From Mediterranea massiliensis (GTDB taxonomy: Bacteria; Bacteroidota; Bacteroidia; Bacteroidales; Bacteroidaceae), in contig CATXSD010000069.1 of the NCBI GenBank assembly GCA_958402075.1, positions 1-13,180 of the forward strand: a stretch of DNA of 13,180 nt, given 5' to 3'. How positions within the stretch are numbered: position 1 is the stretch's first letter; the number at the start of each line of letters is the position of its first letter. The notes beneath the pieces were generated by a model that saw only the letters and a program-made list of their open reading frames with translations, ran no database searches and had not been told where the DNA came from. This document shows, piece by piece, positions 5,789 through 13,180 of this stretch. The position numbers and the translations under genes were made by a program.

Positions 5789-6913
5789 ATGAACACAAGA
5801 ACAAGCATTCCTTTCATTATGCTGTGCTGCCTGCCGCTGCTTGCCGCCTGTGGCGGAGCGAAGCAGGAAATGCCCGGCGAAAAGTACAAGACGCTGACGG
5901 TAACAACTTCCAACCAGACACTGCAATCCACCTACCCCGCCACCCTGCGCGGACGGCAGGCCGTAGAAATACGTCCGCAGGTGAGTGGCACCATCACCCG
6001 AATCTGCATCAACGAAGGCGATGCCGTGCGTCGCGGACAAGTGCTGTTCATCATCGACCAGGTGCCCTACAAGGCCGCTCTGGAAACGGCTCTGGCCAAC
6101 GTGAAGAGTGCCGAAGCCAAACTACAGACCGCCCGACTGACGGCAGACAGCAAGGAAGAACTTTATAAGGAGAAGGTCGTGTCGGACTTTGACCGCCAGA
6201 CAGCCCGCAACCAGCTGCTCGAAGCCGAAGCAGCCCTTGCCCAGGCCAAAGCAGAGGAGACCAACGCACGCAACGACCTCTCCTACACCGAAGTGAAAAG
6301 TCCCGTGGACGGTGTGGCAGGCATGATTCCCTACCGTGTGGGAGCGCTGGTGAACAGCAGCATTGCAGAACCTCTTGTCACCGTGTCAGACGATGCGGAG
6401 ATATATGCCTACTTCTCCATGGCCGAAAGCCAGATGCTCGACCTCATCCAGCAATACGGCTCGCTGGAAGAAGCCTGCCGCCAGCTACCCTCCGTCGGCC
6501 TGACCCTAAGCAACGGGAAGGCCTATGCCGAGCAGGGACGCATCGACGCCATCAGCGGGACGGTGGACGAAGGTACCGGCGGAGTGACCCTGCGTGCCGT
6601 CTTCCCCAACCAGGGACACTTGCTCCGCAACGGGGGCAGTGGGGTTGTATCCGTACCGACCGAACACAAGGACTGCATCATCATCCCCCAGAGCGCCACT
6701 TACGAACTTCAAAACCGCGTGTTCACATGGAAGGTGGTCGACGGCAAGACCCAATCGGCTCCCATCACCATCTATAAATACAACGACGGACAGACCTACA
6801 TCGTGCTCTCGGGCCTGCAGGCAGGCGATGTCATCATTGCCGAAGGTGCCGGCCTGATGCGTGAAGGTACCGCCGTGGACACGACTTCTTCTACCCCCGA
6901 ACCCGAAAAATAA
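5789..6913 (+). CDS. RND efflux periplasmic adaptor (membrane fusion) lipoprotein, AcrA/MexA family
   Basis: 374 residues, a normal length. The signal peptide ends in the lipobox LAAC with acylated Cys21, so the protein is probably anchored in the inner membrane. The lipoyl-like domain is split (about 57-92, IRPQVSGTITRICINEGDAV, and about 165-205, VKSPVDGVAGMIPYRVGALV), with an alpha-helical hairpin at 95-162 between the halves for contact with the outer membrane channel. A beta-barrel (about 205-295) and membrane-proximal domain (about 296-360) follow. The last residues (TTSSTPEPEK) are a flexible tail. It bridges the pump and channel encoded directly downstream, 9 bp before the pump gene. 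The start is set by the signal peptide. Homologues carry drugs, bile salts or metabolites; the substrate here is unknown. Confidence 0.95.
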   Translation: MNTRTSIPFIMLCCLPLLAACGGAKQEMPGEKYKTLTVTTSNQTLQSTYPATLRGRQAVEIRPQVSGTITRICINEGDAVRRGQVLFIIDQVPYKAALETALANVKSAEAKLQTARLTADSKEELYKEKVVSDFDRQTARNQLLEAEAALAQAKAEETNARNDLSYTEVKSPVDGVAGMIPYRVGALVNSSIAEPLVTVSDDAEIYAYFSMAESQMLDLIQQYGSLEEACRQLPSVGLTLSNGKAYAEQGRIDAISGTVDEGTGGVTLRAVFPNQGHLLRNGGSGVVSVPTEHKDCIIIPQSATYELQNRVFTWKVVDGKTQSAPITIYKYNDGQTYIVLSGLQAGDVIIAEGAGLMREGTAVDTTSSTPEPEK

Positions 6914-6922
6914 CCGACAGCC

Positions 6923-9900
6923 ATGAAGATAAGAACATTCATCGACCGCCCCATCCTGGCCGGCGTCATCTCCGTACTGATCCTGATTGTAGGATTCATC
7001 GGCCTGTCACAACTGCCCATCGAGCAATTCCCCGAAATTGCCCCGCCCACGGTCAGCGTGTCGGCCACCTATACGGGTGCCAATGCCGAAACGGTACTGA
7101 AAAGCGTGGTCGTACCTCTGGAAGAAGCGCTCAACGGTGTGGAAAACATGATGTACATGACTTCCACCTCGGCCAACAACGGTTCAGCCAAAATCACCGT
7201 CTACTTCCGCCAGGGTACCGACCCAGACATGGCTACCGTCAACGTACAAAACCGCATTGCCACTGCCGAAGGCCTGCTGCCCGCCGAAGTGACCAAGAGC
7301 GGAATCACCGTCCGCAAGCGACAGACGAGCAACATCAAGCAGCTGGCCGTCTACAGCCCCGACGACTCGTTCGACGAAGCCTTCCTGACCAACTACATGA
7401 AAATCAACATCGAACCGAGACTCTCGCGTATCGCCGGCGTGGGCGAAGTGAACGTCTTCGGTTACGAATACTCCATGCGCATCTGGCTCGACCCCAGCAA
7501 GATGCAGAAATACGCCCTGGTACCCTCGGACATCACCACCGTACTCGACGAACAGAATGTGGAAGCCGCTACGGGCACACTGGGTGCCGAAACGAAAAAC
7601 ACCTTTCAATATGTACTGAAGTACCGCGGACGCTACGAGAATGAAGTGGATTACGAAAACATGGTCATCAAGGCATTGCCCGACGGCGAAGTGCTGCGCC
7701 TGAAGGATGTGGCTACCATCGAACTGGGCACACGTGCCTATGACTACATCGGCGAGGTGAACGGGCACCCGGGCTGTAACATCATGATTGCCCAGACTTC
7801 GGGCTCGAATGCCAACGAAATCATCAAGGAAATAGACCGCACCATCGAAGAAATCTCGAAGACACTGCCCGAAGGCATCAAGATTGTCGACCTGATGAGT
7901 ACGAAAGACTTTCTCGACGCTTCCATCAAAAGCGTTATCAAGACGCTGGTCGAAGCCATCCTCCTCGTAGTGCTGGTTGTGTATGTATTCCTGCAGAGCC
8001 TGCGCTCCACAATTATCCCAGCCCTGTCCATCATCGTATCGCTGGTGGGTACCTTTGCCTTCCTGTCGCTGATGGGCTTCAGCCTGAACATGCTGACACT
8101 GTTCGCGCTGGTGCTGGTCATCGGTACCGTGGTGGACGATGCCATCGTAGTGGTCGAGGCGGTACAGGCCAAGTTCGACGAGGGATACCAATCGTCCTAC
8201 CTGGCTACCATCGATGCCATGGACGGCATCACATCTGCTCTGGTCACCACCACCTTCGTATTCATGGCCGTATTCATCCCCGTGAGCTTCATCGGAGGAA
8301 CGACCGGAACCTTCTATACCCAGTTCGGCTTGACGATGGCCGCTGCCGTCGCCATCTCCCTGCTCAACGCCCTTACACTGAGCCCTGCCCTCTGCGCCCT
8401 CATCATGACGCCCCACCAGACAGCTGAAGGCGGCGGGCGGCTGAGCTTTTCGTCGCGCTTTCACATGGCCTTCGACACGGCGTTCCACCGACTGGTGACA
8501 AAATATAAAGTAGGCGTACTGTTCATGCTCAAACGTAAATGGCTGGCAGGCGCATTGCTCGTCGTAGCCTGCGGTGGGTTTGCCCTGCTGATGGCGACTA
8601 CCAAGACGGGACTCGTGCCCAATGAAGACATGGGTACCGTGTTTATCGACGTGCGTACCTCGCCCGGAAGCAGCGTGCAGGAGACACGCAAAGTGATGGT
8701 ACAGGTAGACAGCTGCCTGCGTACCATCCCGCAAATCGAACTCCAGTCGAACACAACAGGCAACTCCATGCTGAGCGGACAGGGTGCCTGCAACGGTATG
8801 TTCACCATCCGACTGAAGGACTGGAGCAAACGCCCCGACAAGGAGGACGCCATCGATGCCGTCATGGAAGAAATCAGCCGCCGCACGGCCTTCATCGCAA
8901 GTGCCGACATCATGCCTTTCACCCGACCGATGATTCCCGGCTATGGCGTGAACAGCGGTTTCGAAGTGTATGTGCAAGACCAGCATGGCGGTACGACGGA
9001 AGACCTGCTGAAATATACCCGACAATTCCTCGACGAACTGAACAAACGTCCAGAGATTGGCCGCGCCACGACCTCGTTCGACACCAAGTTCCCCCAATAC
9101 CTCGTCGAAGTGGACGCCGCCCGATGCAAGCGCAACGGCGTTTCGCCTGCCGATGTACTGAGCACCCTGTCTGGTTATGTCGGCGGCAACTATGCCTCGA
9201 ACATGAACCGATTCTCCAAACTCTACCGCGTCATGGTACAGGCACCGCCCGAGTTCCGTCTCGATACCGAGTCATTCAACAGCATTTTCGTGCGCAACAG
9301 TAGCGGCGAGATGAGCCCCATCAGCCAATATCTGAAACTGACCCGTGTCTATGGCTCTGAAATGCTGACCCGCTTCAACCTGTTTTCTGCCATTCAGGTA
9401 AACGGTGCGGCAGCCACAGGCTACAGCTCCGGGCAGGCTATCCAAGCCATTCAGGAAGTGGCGGCACAGACATTGCCCACCGGCTATGGCTTTGAATTCG
9501 GCGGTATGTCACGCGAGGAATCAAGTACAGGCAATACTACCACGCTGGTATTCGTCATCTGCGTGGTGTTCATCTACCTCATCCTGTGCGCCCTGTACGA
9601 AAGCCTGTTCGTGCCGCTGGCGGTCATTCTCTCCGTGCCTTTCGGACTGGCCGGAAGCTTCCTCTTCGCCAAGATGTTCGGGCTGGAGAACAACATCTAC
9701 CTCCAGACGGGACTCATCATGCTCATCGGCCTGCTCTCCAAGACCGCCATCCTGCTGACCGAATACGCTTCCGAACGCCGCCGTCATGGTATGACCATCA
9801 TGCAGGCCGCCGTCTCGGCCGCCCAGGTGCGACTACGCCCCATCCTGATGACCTCGCTCACCATGATATTCGGCATGCTGCCGCTGATGTTCTCCACCGG

Positions 9901-10072
9901 TGTGGGTGCCAACGGAAACATCTCCATCGGCGTGGGCACCGTAGGCGGCATGTTCATCGGCACCATCGCCCTGCTCTTCATTGTGCCGCCCCTGTTCATG
10001 GTGTGCCAATACCTGCAGGAGAAGCTGATGCCCGAACGCAAATTGCCCAAAATTGAAAAGAAAACGAACTAA
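6923..10072 (+). CDS. RND efflux inner membrane transporter, AcrB/MexB (HAE1) family
   Basis: 1049 residues, the full length for AcrB/MexB. Near the N-terminus is the RND signature FIDRPILAGVISVLILIVG (first membrane helix) followed by LPIEQFPEIAPPTVSVSATY. The proton-relay residues are present: Asp405 and Asp406 in GTVVDDAIVVVEAV (helix 4) and Lys940 in LLSKTAILLTEYA (helix 10), matching Asp407/Asp408/Lys940 of AcrB. The two halves each have a large periplasmic loop and a bundle of helices, with a conserved PTGYGFEFGGMSREE before the second bundle. It is a proton antiporter that extrudes hydrophobic or amphiphilic compounds from the periplasm and outer leaflet, working as a trimer with the adaptor and channel. 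The presence of Asp-Asp favours the HAE1 drug family over heavy-metal pumps. The exact substrate cannot be predicted. Confidence 0.97.
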   Translation: MKIRTFIDRPILAGVISVLILIVGFIGLSQLPIEQFPEIAPPTVSVSATYTGANAETVLKSVVVPLEEALNGVENMMYMTSTSANNGSAKITVYFRQGTDPDMATVNVQNRIATAEGLLPAEVTKSGITVRKRQTSNIKQLAVYSPDDSFDEAFLTNYMKINIEPRLSRIAGVGEVNVFGYEYSMRIWLDPSKMQKYALVPSDITTVLDEQNVEAATGTLGAETKNTFQYVLKYRGRYENEVDYENMVIKALPDGEVLRLKDVATIELGTRAYDYIGEVNGHPGCNIMIAQTSGSNANEIIKEIDRTIEEISKTLPEGIKIVDLMSTKDFLDASIKSVIKTLVEAILLVVLVVYVFLQSLRSTIIPALSIIVSLVGTFAFLSLMGFSLNMLTLFALVLVIGTVVDDAIVVVEAVQAKFDEGYQSSYLATIDAMDGITSALVTTTFVFMAVFIPVSFIGGTTGTFYTQFGLTMAAAVAISLLNALTLSPALCALIMTPHQTAEGGGRLSFSSRFHMAFDTAFHRLVTKYKVGVLFMLKRKWLAGALLVVACGGFALLMATTKTGLVPNEDMGTVFIDVRTSPGSSVQETRKVMVQVDSCLRTIPQIELQSNTTGNSMLSGQGACNGMFTIRLKDWSKRPDKEDAIDAVMEEISRRTAFIASADIMPFTRPMIPGYGVNSGFEVYVQDQHGGTTEDLLKYTRQFLDELNKRPEIGRATTSFDTKFPQYLVEVDAARCKRNGVSPADVLSTLSGYVGGNYASNMNRFSKLYRVMVQAPPEFRLDTESFNSIFVRNSSGEMSPISQYLKLTRVYGSEMLTRFNLFSAIQVNGAAATGYSSGQAIQAIQEVAAQTLPTGYGFEFGGMSREESSTGNTTTLVFVICVVFIYLILCALYESLFVPLAVILSVPFGLAGSFLFAKMFGLENNIYLQTGLIMLIGLLSKTAILLTEYASERRRHGMTIMQAAVSAAQVRLRPILMTSLTMIFGMLPLMFSTGVGANGNISIGVGTVGGMFIGTIALLFIVPPLFMVCQYLQEKLMPERKLPKIEKKTN

Positions 10073-10090
10073 CAGGAAACGTATACGATT

Positions 10091-11452
10091 ATGAAAAAAA
10101 TATGGCTATGTTTATTTTTGATTGTAGAACTAAGCGGCTGCCACATCTATAGGGCCTACGAGCGCCCGGATGTGGCGGTAGCCGACAGTCTCTACCGCCA
10201 GTCCGTCCCAGCGGCCGACACCACTTCGCTGGCGTCGCTCTCGTGGCGGGAACTATTTACCGACCCGCAACTCCAGCAACTCATCGAGACGGGACTCAAC
10301 CATAACACCGACCTGGGCATCGCCCGCTTGAAGGTGAAAGAAGCCGAAGCACTGCTCATGACCTCGCGCCTGTCCTATCTGCCTTCCCTCTCACTTACGC
10401 CCCAGGGTAACCTGACCAGCATAGACGGAAGCAAGACGTCGAAGACCTACAACCTGGCTGCCTCGGCCGATTGGGAAATAGACCTCTTCGGCAAGCTGCT
10501 CAACGCCAAACGTGGGGCGCAGGCCGCCCTCGAACAGAGTGAAGCCTACCGGCAGGCGGTGCAGACCCAGCTGGTGGCTACCATCGCCAACAGCTATTAC
10601 ACCCTGCTGATGCTCGACCGCCAGCTGGACATCACCCGCCGCACGGCCGAGTCGTGGAACGAAAGCCTGCGCGCCATGAAAGCACTGAAGCGGGCGGGAC
10701 AAGCCACGGAAATGGCCGTTGCGCAGACCGAAGCCAGCAAGCTCTCAGTCGACGCTTCGCTCCTTTCAATAGAGCGGCAAATCAACGAAATGGAGAACTC
10801 GCTCACTACCCTTCTGGGGCTTCCGCCACAGGAAGTGGAACGCTCTTCCCTCGAAACCCAACAATTCCCGGACTCACTGGCCACAGGCGTACCCCTCCAA
10901 CTTCTGAGCCGTCGCCCGGACGTGCGCCAATGCGAAGCCCAGCTGGCTGTGGCCTACTATGCCACCAACTCGGCCCGCTCGGTCTTCTATCCCTCCATCA
11001 CCCTGAGCGGATCGGCCGGATGGACCAATGCCGCAGGCGCCGTCGTCACCAACCCCGGCCAATGGCTGTTGTCTGCCGTCGGTTCTCTGGTGCAACCCCT
11101 CTTCAACCGCGGCAAGAACATTGCGAACCTGAAGATAGCCAAGGCACAACAGGAAGAAGCTCTGCTCACCTTCCGCCAAAGCCTGCTGGATGCGGGTGCC
11201 GAAGTGAACGACGCCCTCGTGCAATGGCAGACAGCCCGCCAGCGCATCCGTCTCGACGAACAGCAGACAGAAGCGCTCCGCTCAGCCCTACGCAGCTCGG
11301 AGCTGCTGATGGAGCACAGCTCGCAAAACTACCTGGAAGTGCTCACCGCCCGCCAGTCCCTGCTACAGGCCGAACTCGATGCCGCCACCGACCGCTTCGA
11401 CGAGATTCAAGGTGTCATCAACCTGTATCACGCTCTGGGCGGCGGGTATTGA
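10091..11452 (+). CDS. RND efflux outer membrane channel lipoprotein, TolC/OprM (NodT) family
   Basis: 453 residues. A short signal peptide ends in LSGC, giving acylated Cys17, as in OprM rather than TolC. Two outer-membrane-efflux repeats follow. The first contains the helical stretch LIETGLNHNTDLGIARLKVKEAEALL and a strand region; the second contains LLSRRPDVRQCEAQLAVAYY and LVQPLFNRGKNIANLKIAKA, both typical family motifs. The C-terminal helix ends at QGVINLYHALGGGY, as in NodT-type channels. It forms the trimeric exit duct of the pump. It lies 18 bp after the transporter gene, completing a three-gene operon. The start ATG 10091 is set by the signal peptide. Confidence 0.95.
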   Translation: MKKIWLCLFLIVELSGCHIYRAYERPDVAVADSLYRQSVPAADTTSLASLSWRELFTDPQLQQLIETGLNHNTDLGIARLKVKEAEALLMTSRLSYLPSLSLTPQGNLTSIDGSKTSKTYNLAASADWEIDLFGKLLNAKRGAQAALEQSEAYRQAVQTQLVATIANSYYTLLMLDRQLDITRRTAESWNESLRAMKALKRAGQATEMAVAQTEASKLSVDASLLSIERQINEMENSLTTLLGLPPQEVERSSLETQQFPDSLATGVPLQLLSRRPDVRQCEAQLAVAYYATNSARSVFYPSITLSGSAGWTNAAGAVVTNPGQWLLSAVGSLVQPLFNRGKNIANLKIAKAQQEEALLTFRQSLLDAGAEVNDALVQWQTARQRIRLDEQQTEALRSALRSSELLMEHSSQNYLEVLTARQSLLQAELDAATDRFDEIQGVINLYHALGGGY

Positions 11453-11505
11453 CTCCCGACATCGGAAACTCAATTCTTCATCATATCACCATTTAACCTA
11501 AACCG

Positions 11506-11600
11506 AAAGGAAGTGTCCGGACAACAAAAAAAGAGAACACAAACCACCCTCGCGTGACTTCTGTTCTCTTCCACTTTACCATCCAGACACTTTCTTTTTT
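11506..11600 (+). terminator. Nested inverted repeat, possible bidirectional terminator after the efflux operon
   Basis: Outer arms GGAAGTGTCCGGA (11509-11521) and TCCAGACACTTTC (11582-11594) pair with one mismatch and one G-U, and three more A-T pairs extend the stem into a T-run ending at 11600. An inner stem AAGAGAACA (11531-11539) with TGTTCTCTT (11562-11570) is perfect. On the minus strand the inner hairpin is followed by seven T residues, the look of an intrinsic terminator. The rest of 11453-11677 shows no gene. The outer loop of 60 nt is long for a simple terminator, so the structure may be something else. Confidence 0.45.
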
Positions 11601-11634
11601 CAGGCTTCCGCCCCGCTTTTCCGGGAAGAAACCT

Positions 11635-11642
11635 TATCTTTG
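11635..11642 (+). promoter_or_regulatory. -7 element of the GNAT-like gene
   Basis: TATCTTTG matches TAnnTTTG, 35 bp upstream of ATG 11678. A good -33 element is not seen; only a TTTT lies 14 bp upstream. Confidence 0.45.
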
Positions 11643-11677
11643 CCTGCATCTATATATCCAATAAAAATCAAAGCATC

Positions 11678-11980
11678 ATGGACATCCAGCACCAACCCCA
11701 GCAGCATCGCTTCACACTGACACAGGAGGGCGAAACGGCCCATGTGGCCTACCGCATCGAAAACGGCGCGCTCGACATCCGCCACACCATCGTCCCCAAA
11801 CCGCTCGAAGGGCGGGGCATCGCCTCGGCGCTCGTCAAGGCTGCCTACGACTATGCCCGCCAGGAAGGCTACCAGTGTGTGGCCACATGCTCGTATGCCG
11901 TGCGCTGGCTGGAGCGCCACCCCGAATACAACGGAAAGCCCAGCCAGGAGTATTGTGGAGGCAACGCATGCGCACTCTGA
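11678..11980 (+). CDS. Small GNAT-like N-acetyltransferase family protein (YjdJ-like)
   Basis: 100 residues, the usual length of this minimal GCN5-related family. After an N-terminal beta-sheet (FTLTQEGETAHVAYRIENGALDIRHTIVP) comes the acetyl-CoA-binding turn PLEGRGIASALVKAAYDYAR (residues 42-61), then CVATCSYAVRWLERHPEY with the family's conserved Cys71 and the HPEY ending. It would bind acetyl-CoA or a related acyl-CoA; the acceptor is unknown, and many members have no assigned reaction. It has its own promoter and lies after the terminator of the efflux operon, so it is probably unrelated to efflux. It converges on the CbpM-like gene with a 21 bp gap. Family assignment is fairly secure; enzymatic activity is not demonstrated. 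Confidence 0.85.
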   Translation: MDIQHQPQQHRFTLTQEGETAHVAYRIENGALDIRHTIVPKPLEGRGIASALVKAAYDYARQEGYQCVATCSYAVRWLERHPEYNGKPSQEYCGGNACAL

Positions 11981-12001
11981 CGTGTGCCCCCGCCCTCTGC
12001 C

Positions 12002-12289
12002 TTACTCGAACATCCGCAGACGGGTGCGCAGGTCGCGTATCTCGCGCTGCATGTCCTCCATGCGCTCCAGCAGGTGATGGATGGCATCGATACCCTCCAT
12101 GTTGATGGAGAGGTCGTAGTACATGCGGCTGTAGCGCTCTACGTCGGGCAGCTGGGAGAAGGTGAGGCAGGGACGGCCCTCGTCGAACAGGAGGTCGATG
12201 AGCCCGTTTTCCTGCAGGAGGTCGATGAACGACGGCTCTATGTGGCACTTGTCACAATAATCGCTGACAACTATCAATTCGTTCTGCAT
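12002..12289 (-). CDS. CbpM-like chaperone modulator
   Basis: 95 residues. The N-terminal half (SDYCDKCHIEPSFIDLLQENGLIDLLFD) is a MerR-like helix-turn-helix fold, followed by LTFSQLPDVERYSRMYYDLSINMEGIDAIHHLLERMEDMQREIRDLR, a helix and coiled tail. This pattern matches the CbpM/DafA family, whose E. coli member binds the J domain of CbpA and lowers its activity. The gene lies 18 bp after the dnaJ-like gene on the same strand, as in the cbpA-cbpM operon of other bacteria, so co-transcription is expected. The initiating ATG at 12289 is the only one before the conserved region. CXXC at residues 12-15 (CDKC) is noted but no metal site can be claimed. Confidence 0.85.
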   Translation of the reverse strand: MQNELIVVSDYCDKCHIEPSFIDLLQENGLIDLLFDEGRPCLTFSQLPDVERYSRMYYDLSINMEGIDAIHHLLERMEDMQREIRDLRTRLRMFE

Positions 12290-12307
12290 AACGGTAGTGT
12301 TTTTTAA

Positions 12308-13180
12308 TTAGTTCATACGCTGAATTTTACGGAACATTTCCTTCTGCTCCTCTGTCAGGTTGGTAGGCAACTGGACGTGGTAGGTCACTATCAAGTCGCC
12401 GAACTGGCCTTCCTTCTTGTAGACAGGGAATCCTTTGCCCTTGAGGCGCACCTTGGTGCCGCTCTGCGTACCCGGCTTTACCTTCAGCTTGACTTGCCCG
12501 TCCAGGGTATTGACCAGCAGGTCGCCGCCCAGCAGGGCCGTATAGAGGTCGGTGTTGACGTCGACATAGAGGTCGTCACCCAGCCGCTTGAACACAGGGT
12601 CGTCGGGGATGACAAAGGTGATGTAGAGGTCGCCCGCAGGTCCTCCGTTCATGCCGGGGGCACCATAGCCCTTGAGCTTGATGACCTGCCCGTTGGCCAC
12701 GCCGGCGGGGATGGTGATGCGCACCTGCTTGTCGCCTACGGTGAGCACCTGCTTGTGGGTCTGCGCGGCGTCGCGGAGCGAGAGGTCGAGTTCGGCCTGG
12801 TAATCCTGGCCGCGGAAGCCTCCCTGCGCGCTCCTTCCGCTCCTACCGCGATGTCCGAAGAGCTCCTCGAAGAAGTCGGAGAATCCGCCGGCATGGCTGC
12901 CCGTGAACTCCTGCCCGTCGGACGAATACCAGTAGGTGCCGTTGCCGTCGGTGTGGAAGCCCTGTCCGCCGCCGAAGCCTCCGAAGCCGCCTGCCTGCTG
13001 GCGGGCCTGCTTCTGCGCCTCGAACTCGTCGGCATGCTTCCAGTGCTCGCCGTACTCGTCGTACTTCTTACGCTTCTCGGGGTCGCTCAGCACCTTGAAA
13101 GCCTCGTTGATGGCCTGAAACTTTTCCTTGTCCGTGGGGTCGTTCGGGTTCAGGTCAGGGTGTAACTTGCGCTTCAGCTT
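12308..13180 (-). CDS. CbpA/DnaJ-type co-chaperone, N-terminus outside window
   Basis: The frame is open to the window edge, and about 30 N-terminal residues are missing. The visible part starts inside the J domain: the HPD motif (RKLHPDLNPND) that stimulates DnaK ATPase, then KFQAINEAFKVLSDPEKRKKYDEYG. A Gly/Phe-rich linker follows (GGFGGFGGGQGFHTDG, then FSDFFEELFG). There is no CXXCXGXG zinc domain, so this is a type II, CbpA-like protein rather than DnaJ proper. Two C-terminal substrate-binding sandwiches are seen (YQAELDLSLRDAAQTHKQVLTVGDKQVRITIPAGVANGQVIKLKGYG, then DDLYVDVNTDLYTALLGGDLLVNTLDGQVKLKVKPGTQSGTKVRLKGKGFP). With the missing part it would be about 320 residues, close to E. 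coli CbpA (306). An internal GTG at 13093 is not a credible start because it would remove the HPD motif. The modulator gene follows directly. Confidence 0.92.
   Translation of the reverse strand, partial: KLKRKLHPDLNPNDPTDKEKFQAINEAFKVLSDPEKRKKYDEYGEHWKHADEFEAQKQARQQAGGFGGFGGGQGFHTDGNGTYWYSSDGQEFTGSHAGGFSDFFEELFGHRGRSGRSAQGGFRGQDYQAELDLSLRDAAQTHKQVLTVGDKQVRITIPAGVANGQVIKLKGYGAPGMNGGPAGDLYITFVIPDDPVFKRLGDDLYVDVNTDLYTALLGGDLLVNTLDGQVKLKVKPGTQSGTKVRLKGKGFPVYKKEGQFGDLIVTYHVQLPTNLTEEQKEMFRKIQRMN

Noticed and set aside
4795..6168. 457-codon plus-strand frame across kinase 2, the promoter region and the adaptor gene
   Set aside because: It overlaps three well-supported features in the wrong frame or strand and has no recognisable domain.
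7184..9097. Long open frame (637 codons) on the minus strand
   Set aside because: It lies wholly antisense to the RND transporter gene. Its translation is rich in His, Gln and Asp with no family motif, the usual shadow of a GC-rich coding strand.

Overview
The window looks like chromosomal DNA from a GC-rich member of the Bacteroidota, most likely Bacteroidales. Four things point there: a TonB-dependent outer membrane protein with an N-terminal carboxypeptidase-regulatory-like domain, promoters of the TAnnTTTG type, weak or absent Shine-Dalgarno sequences, and LytS/LytTR two-component pairs next to surface and efflux genes. No rRNA, tRNA, insertion sequence, phage gene or CRISPR array is visible.

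Layout, left to right. (1) 1-1796, minus strand: a TonB-dependent-receptor-like outer membrane protein with a Gly/Arg-rich insert; its C-terminus lies outside the window. (2) 1797-2132: a 336 bp divergent regulatory region. (3) 2133-3906, plus strand: a LytS-type histidine kinase and LytTR response regulator (pair 1). (4) 3911-5607, minus strand: a second, paralogous kinase and regulator (pair 2), meeting pair 1 tail to tail with a 4 bp gap. (5) 5608-5788: a second divergent regulatory region. (6) 5789-11452, plus strand: a complete tripartite RND efflux operon (lipoprotein adaptor, inner membrane pump, outer membrane channel). (7) 11453-11677: a nested inverted repeat that may be a terminator, then a promoter. 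(8) 11678-11980: a small GNAT-like protein. (9) 12002-13180, minus strand: a CbpM-like modulator and a CbpA/DnaJ-type co-chaperone whose N-terminus is cut by the window edge.

The main observation is in the two divergent intergenic regions. The locus is mirror-symmetric: OMP <- | -> kinase 1, regulator 1 | regulator 2, kinase 2 <- | -> efflux operon. Each intergenic region carries direct repeats with a 21-22 bp period, the geometry expected for LytTR-domain regulators. There are two distinct motifs. Motif A (TAAACTGAAAGTTTA, five units at exactly 22 bp) lies in front of kinase 1. Motif B (GYCGTTYGYCACYRCAT, two units at 21 bp) occurs twice, upstream of the OMP gene and upstream of the efflux operon, in the same orientation relative to each gene. 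This predicts that the OMP and the pump belong to one regulon although they are 3.8 kb apart and on opposite strands, and that the duplicated regulators have diverged in DNA specificity. The regulatory assignments are inferences from sequence pattern, not demonstrated.
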